From: Poseidonibacter lekithochrous
GTDB taxonomy: Bacteria > Campylobacterota > Campylobacteria > Campylobacterales > Arcobacteraceae
Assembly: GCF_013283835.1 (NCBI RefSeq)
Contig: NZ_CP054052.1
Location: forward strand, 2,604,001-2,668,000
Reading direction: 5' to 3'
Length of the DNA: 64,000 nt
This document shows, one piece after another, positions 60,422-64,000 of the stretch (within the stretch, counting starts at the first letter, position 1; every line of letters begins with the position of its first letter). A program made the position numbers and the translations under genes. Below the pieces are notes generated by a model. That model did not search any database, was not told where the DNA came from, and saw nothing but the letters and a program-made list of their open reading frames with translations.

Positions 60422-61531
60422 CTATTTCCCCTTTACCATCTCATTAATATTTTTCTTAATAAACTCAAAATCTAGTTCCATTAAACAGTCACTAATTTTA
60501 GTTCCATTACAACCATCTTTTCCACATGGTAAACAATCCCTATTCTCAGCAATAACTCTATGTTTTCCCATTTGTTGGAAACCATTTCTTTTCAAGTAAG
60601 CACTTTCCATACAATTATTATCCCAAGGGCCCCAGTGGTCAGTCCCACTTGGTCCAAAAAATGCAAGTACAGGTATATCATTTGCAGCACTAATATGCAT
60701 AATTGAAGTATCAACACCAATAAATGCTAAAGCTTTTTTATTTAAACATGCTGTTTGTTTTAATGTAAACTCTCCAGCATAAGTAATAGGCTTTGATTTA
60801 CATAGTTTTAAAATTGCTTCTAGTTTATCTAATTCATGTTTTACAGGAGCTGCTGTTAAAACAATTTTTTTATTTAATTCTAATTCACAGTAATCAATAA
60901 TTTTTGCCATTGTTACATCACTGATACATTTGAACATCCATCTAGAAACTGCATGAATATGTATAAATTCTTTTTCTTTTAAATTAGATTCTTTTATCTT
61001 CTCTAACACTTTTTTATCATCATCTTTAGACCAAAAAATTTCTACTTTTTTCTCTTTTATATCTAAATCTAACTCTCTTAAAGAATCTAAATCCATCTCT
61101 AGAGTATGTCTAAATTCTTGAGAAGGTAAATATATATCAAAAACATTTTTAGTTAAAATATTTTTACTTCCTGGATAACCAATTTTTAATTGAGCACCAC
61201 TTAATAATGATAATTGAGCTCCCCTATCACCTTTAGTTGTATTTATAATAATATCATAATTATTTTTTCTAAAAGATAAAGCAAACTTTACTTCTTCAAC
61301 TACTCTTTTTAAAGGTGAAAGTTTTTTTACTTTATTTCTATCATAAATTATTACTTCATTAATATTAGGATTTAGAGTTACCATATCTTCACAGCCTTTA
61401 TTAACTGCTATATCAATTAAAGCATCAGGATATGCTAATTTCAAATTCTTAATTAAAGGAGTTGTTAATAAAACATCTCCAATATTACGAAATTTCATTA
61501 TTAATATTTTTTTAGGATTAGTTATTTTCAT
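60422..61531 (-). CDS. GT9 heptosyltransferase III-like protein (WaaQ-like)
   Basis: The 369-residue GT9 protein has ILIMKFRNIGDVLLTTPLIK, IHAVSRWMFKCISDVTMAKI and FIGVDTSIMHISAANDIPVL with AFFGPSG. These match putative LPS heptosyltransferase III (RfaQ/WaaQ). A cysteine-rich CLPCGKDGCNGTKISDCLM closes the protein. It overlaps the GT2 gene by 4 nt. Confidence 0.85.
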   Translation of the reverse strand: MKITNPKKILIMKFRNIGDVLLTTPLIKNLKLAYPDALIDIAVNKGCEDMVTLNPNINEVIIYDRNKVKKLSPLKRVVEEVKFALSFRKNNYDIIINTTKGDRGAQLSLLSGAQLKIGYPGSKNILTKNVFDIYLPSQEFRHTLEMDLDSLRELDLDIKEKKVEIFWSKDDDKKVLEKIKESNLKEKEFIHIHAVSRWMFKCISDVTMAKIIDYCELELNKKIVLTAAPVKHELDKLEAILKLCKSKPITYAGEFTLKQTACLNKKALAFIGVDTSIMHISAANDIPVLAFFGPSGTDHWGPWDNNCMESAYLKRNGFQQMGKHRVIAENRDCLPCGKDGCNGTKISDCLMELDFEFIKKNINEMVKGK

Positions 61532-62241
61532 TTTACGTATTTCCAGAATGTGTATTGAGAATAAAGCTTAGCAATAATGAAACCATGGTAGCCATCTAAA
61601 AAACCTTTTTTTATTATAAATAATTTAAAAAAAGTCCAATATGGATTAACAATAGCTTTGAATAAAGATTTCTTTTTATGATTTAAAGATGAATATCTAT
61701 TTTGTTTCTGAATAAATTCTTCAATACTATCATAAGCTAAATGTATCATATGATTTTTTAAATGACTTGGAGTTATTTTCATTTGCACACTTTCATGCAC
61801 AGGAACATCATTAAAAGACCCCTTAGTTCTATTAAATAATCTAATAGAATAATCAGGATAAAGACCACATGATTTAATATCTTTTCCAAAGAAGTTATTT
61901 AATCTTGCAACAAAATATCCATCTGAATTAGGATTTTCAATAGTTTTAAGTATTTCATCTTTTAATTCATTTGGTATTCTCTCATCACTATCTAAAACAA
62001 AAACCCAATCATTTGAAGCTAGTTCAACTGCTTTATTTTTTTGAGCACCAAATCCTAACCACTCTTGAAATAAAACTTTTGCACCTAATTCTTTTGCAAT
62101 TTCACATGTTTTATCAGATGAACCACTATCTAAAATAAGCACTTCATCAGCAAATAAAGAAGATTTAATTGCATCTGCAATAAATTTTTCTTCATTTTTA
62201 GTAATAATTACAATTGAAAGCTTATTTGTATAAGTGTTCAT
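61528..62241 (-). CDS. GT2 glycosyltransferase (WaaE/KdtX-like)
   Basis: The protein is about 237 residues. It has LSIVIITKNEEKFIADAIKS, VLILDSGSSDKTCEIAKELG and the metal-binding VFVLDSDERIP, followed by the YPDYSIRLFNR motif of beta-1,4-glucosyltransferases that act on the first heptose. The start at 62241 has GGAAGA upstream; the longer ORF adds 48 residues that overlap the acyltransferase in another frame. The real overlap is 20 nt. Confidence 0.9.
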   Translation of the reverse strand: MNTYTNKLSIVIITKNEEKFIADAIKSSLFADEVLILDSGSSDKTCEIAKELGAKVLFQEWLGFGAQKNKAVELASNDWVFVLDSDERIPNELKDEILKTIENPNSDGYFVARLNNFFGKDIKSCGLYPDYSIRLFNRTKGSFNDVPVHESVQMKITPSHLKNHMIHLAYDSIEEFIQKQNRYSSLNHKKKSLFKAIVNPYWTFFKLFIIKKGFLDGYHGFIIAKLYSQYTFWKYVK

Positions 62242-63112
62242 ATTGATTCTTCCATCTTTGGTGTAACCAGAACCACTCTTCGGGTTTATCTTCAATAATT
62301 TTTTGTGTAACATCAGCTTGTGATTGTACACATTTTCTAATATCTTCTTCTTTATTATCTGTATTATCAACTGGTATTGCTTCAAAAAACTTAACTACAA
62401 AATCACCATCATTCTTATTTTGAATAAATGCTGGAATAATTATAGCATCAAACTTTTTAGCAAGTACTGCAATACTTGGAGTATGTCTTGCTTTTTTACC
62501 AAAGAAATCAATTAAAATACCTTCTGTATCTTTTGTATTTTGATCTACAAGTAATCCAACTGGTCTATTAGATTTTAATGATTTAACCATTCCCTTCATA
62601 GCACCAGATTTACTTAACAATTCAATATCAAACTGCTCTCTATTTTTTGTAAGAATTTTATTCATTACTTCTGAATCTAAATCTCTTCCAACAACAGCTA
62701 AAGGCGTAAATTTAGCGGCAATACTTAAAGATAGTAGTTCCCAGTTTCCATAATGAGCAGTAAGTAATATAATTCTTTTATTTTCACTTAAAGCATTTTC
62801 AATAATTTCACTATTTTCAAAAGTAACTTTTTCTAATACTTCTTCTTTACTAGCCCCTTGATTTTTTATAAAATCTGCTAATGTATAAATTAAATTCTTA
62901 TAACACTTTTTAGTAATATTTGTTTTTTCTTCTTCAGATATTCTATCTTCATAAGCTAAATCAAGATTTACTTTTGCTATTTTTCTGTGTTTTTTATCCA
63001 CAGAATAAATTAGAAAAGCTAAAAAGTTTAGAATTGGATTTATAATAAATTTAGGAGTAAATTTTATAAAAAATCTAAATACATAAAATATTGATAAATA
63101 AATACTATCCAT
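62222..63112 (-). CDS. Lipid A biosynthesis lauroyl/myristoyl acyltransferase
   Basis: The 296-residue HtrB/LpxL-type protein has an N-terminal membrane anchor, the HX4E motif in LTAHYGNWELLSLS, PVGLLVDQNTKDTEGILIDFFGKKA and the late WFWLHQRWKNQ. It adds a secondary acyl chain to Kdo2-lipid A. It lies between waaC and GT2 with 8 and 20 nt overlaps. Confidence 0.93.
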   Translation of the reverse strand: MDSIYLSIFYVFRFFIKFTPKFIINPILNFLAFLIYSVDKKHRKIAKVNLDLAYEDRISEEEKTNITKKCYKNLIYTLADFIKNQGASKEEVLEKVTFENSEIIENALSENKRIILLTAHYGNWELLSLSIAAKFTPLAVVGRDLDSEVMNKILTKNREQFDIELLSKSGAMKGMVKSLKSNRPVGLLVDQNTKDTEGILIDFFGKKARHTPSIAVLAKKFDAIIIPAFIQNKNDGDFVVKFFEAIPVDNTDNKEEDIRKCVQSQADVTQKIIEDKPEEWFWLHQRWKNQYEHLYK

Positions 63113-64000
63113 TTAATAAGTTCTTTGACATTTGTATTATAGTTTCCTCTTTAATTTCACATATTGAGAAATCATTTTTATTTAGTTTAAAGTGGTTTAC
63201 TTTAGAAGAAGATTTTACCACTTTATTAATTGGAGTTTCATAAACCCTATTTATTGGTGTTGGACCAAAAATTGTGATAGAAGGAATATTAAGTCCCCAT
63301 GCCATATGTGTAGGACCAGTATCATTTCCTATTAGTAGGTCAGATTTAGCAATTAAAGCCTTTAAAGAGTTTAAATTACATTTAGGCATAGCGTTAGCAT
63401 AAGAAGAGTTTTCTTCAATATATAAAGCTTTTTGTCTCTCGTTTTCATTTCCCCAAACAACAATACAGTTCTCTTTTAGTTCATTTGCAATATTTGCAAA
63501 CTTCTCTTTTGGATAGTTTCGACTTTCCCAAGTAGATCCAACAACAAAAACAATATTTTTTTTCTCTTGAGATAAAACTTCATTTACCACATCAGCTTCA
63601 TTGGAATAAGATAAAAAAGCTTTTTTATTTAATATATTTTCACTTGTAATATCAAAATCTAAAGGATTAGATAAAACTCTCACATTTCTATCAATTGTAT
63701 TTTCATCATAAGCAATATCTACTTGTTTATTATAAAACAAAGATGCAAACTTTTCACGAATTGAGTCTTTTGAGAATCCTGCAATATTTTTTCCTAATAA
63801 CTTAGCAACAATTGCAGATTTTATTAGTCCTTGTGCATCAATAACTAAATCATAATTATTCTTAGAATATTTTCTAAGTAAAGAAATTTGTGAAAATATT
63901 GCTTTTTTATTTTTTTTGATACTTTTTAGATTAACAGTATATATATTATCTATATCTTTATTTCCTTGAAGTACAGAAGAGAAAGCCTCTTCTACAAACC
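63105..64000 (-). CDS. waaC: Lipopolysaccharide heptosyltransferase I, 5' end outside window
   Basis: The frame is open from the window edge to the stop at 63105 (about 298 residues seen). It contains NYDLVIDAQGLIKSAIVAKL, GFSKDSIREKFASLFYN, VFVVGSTWESRNYPKEKF and LIGNDTGPTHMAWGLNIPSI with TIFGPTP, the GT9/WaaC signatures. The N-terminal part with the LSSIGDVV-type motif is cut off. WaaC adds the first heptose to Kdo2-lipid A. It heads the visible part of the leftward LOS operon. Confidence 0.92.
   Translation of the reverse strand, partial: FVEEAFSSVLQGNKDIDNIYTVNLKSIKKNKKAIFSQISLLRKYSKNNYDLVIDAQGLIKSAIVAKLLGKNIAGFSKDSIREKFASLFYNKQVDIAYDENTIDRNVRVLSNPLDFDITSENILNKKAFLSYSNEADVVNEVLSQEKKNIVFVVGSTWESRNYPKEKFANIANELKENCIVVWGNENERQKALYIEENSSYANAMPKCNLNSLKALIAKSDLLIGNDTGPTHMAWGLNIPSITIFGPTPINRVYETPINKVVKSSSKVNHFKLNKNDFSICEIKEETIIQMSKNLLNG

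Noticed and set aside
61528-62385. Longer start of the GT2 gene at 62385
   Set aside because: The extra 48 residues overlap the acyltransferase frame and do not belong to the GT2 fold, which begins right after the ATG at 62241.

Overview
The window looks like a chromosomal segment of a Campylobacterota bacterium, most likely of the Arcobacter group (Arcobacteraceae). The support is strongly AT-rich coding sequence, an oorDABC 2-oxoglutarate:acceptor oxidoreductase operon, an NaV-type one-domain ion channel, the gene order gyrA-asd-UPF0114-hemE, rpmB next to a K+ channel gene, and a compact layout with many 1-20 nt gene overlaps. I see no insertion sequence, prophage, CRISPR array or replication origin.

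Layout. 1-1195: the N-terminal part of a Cache-type sensor kinase that runs off the window. 1375-4550: an overlapping leftward operon (tRNA methyltransferase, cysteine-cluster protein, TPR lipoprotein, trpC) that uses TTG and GTG starts. 4905-7777: oorDABC, closed by a strong terminator. 7834-10456: an HD alarmone-hydrolase-like gene, a DnaQ-like exonuclease, trpF and rpe. 10616-15396: outer-membrane phospholipase A, a cytochrome c, a Nudix hydrolase, a two-component system and a membrane protein. 15505-22398: yajQ, uracil uptake and salvage (uraA/upp), an SDR epimerase, an ion channel with an acidic filter, DUF423, and purine salvage (phosphoribosyltransferase plus NCS2 permease). 22591-24476: a DUF2249 / polytopic membrane protein / MIP18 operon behind a perfect FNR-type palindrome. 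24486-27861: an aminotransferase divergent from an AraC regulator, a DMT exporter and a small lipoprotein.

27957-34533: one leftward rRNA operon (16S-23S-5S, no tRNA in the spacer) with clear processing stalks, a boxA and a consensus sigma-70 promoter. A small cytochrome c follows, then a leftward tRNA cluster of four identical tRNA-Asn, tRNA-Gly and tRNA-Arg, with its own consensus promoter. 34550-43655: housekeeping genes (radical SAM, hemE, asd, gyrA, argJ, K+ channel, rpmB).

43717-64000: a lipooligosaccharide/lipopolysaccharide locus. A rightward gmhB-hldD-hldE-gmhA operon makes ADP-heptose. It meets a long leftward operon that includes waaC, a lipid A acyltransferase, five GT9 heptosyltransferase-family genes in all, GT2 and GT4 glycosyltransferases, a dTDP-3-amino-3,6-dideoxyhexose module (rfbA, rfbB, 3,4-ketoisomerase, N-acyltransferase, aminotransferase) and an O-antigen-ligase-like protein. 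Together these would build a heptose inner core and decorate it with an N-acylated 3-aminosugar.

The best leads are the FNR-box operon with its internally repeated membrane protein, the channel whose filter resembles engineered Ca2+-selective NaVAb, the stringent-type promoters shared by the rRNA and tRNA operons, and the repeated use of terminator hairpins that contain both stop codons of convergent gene pairs.
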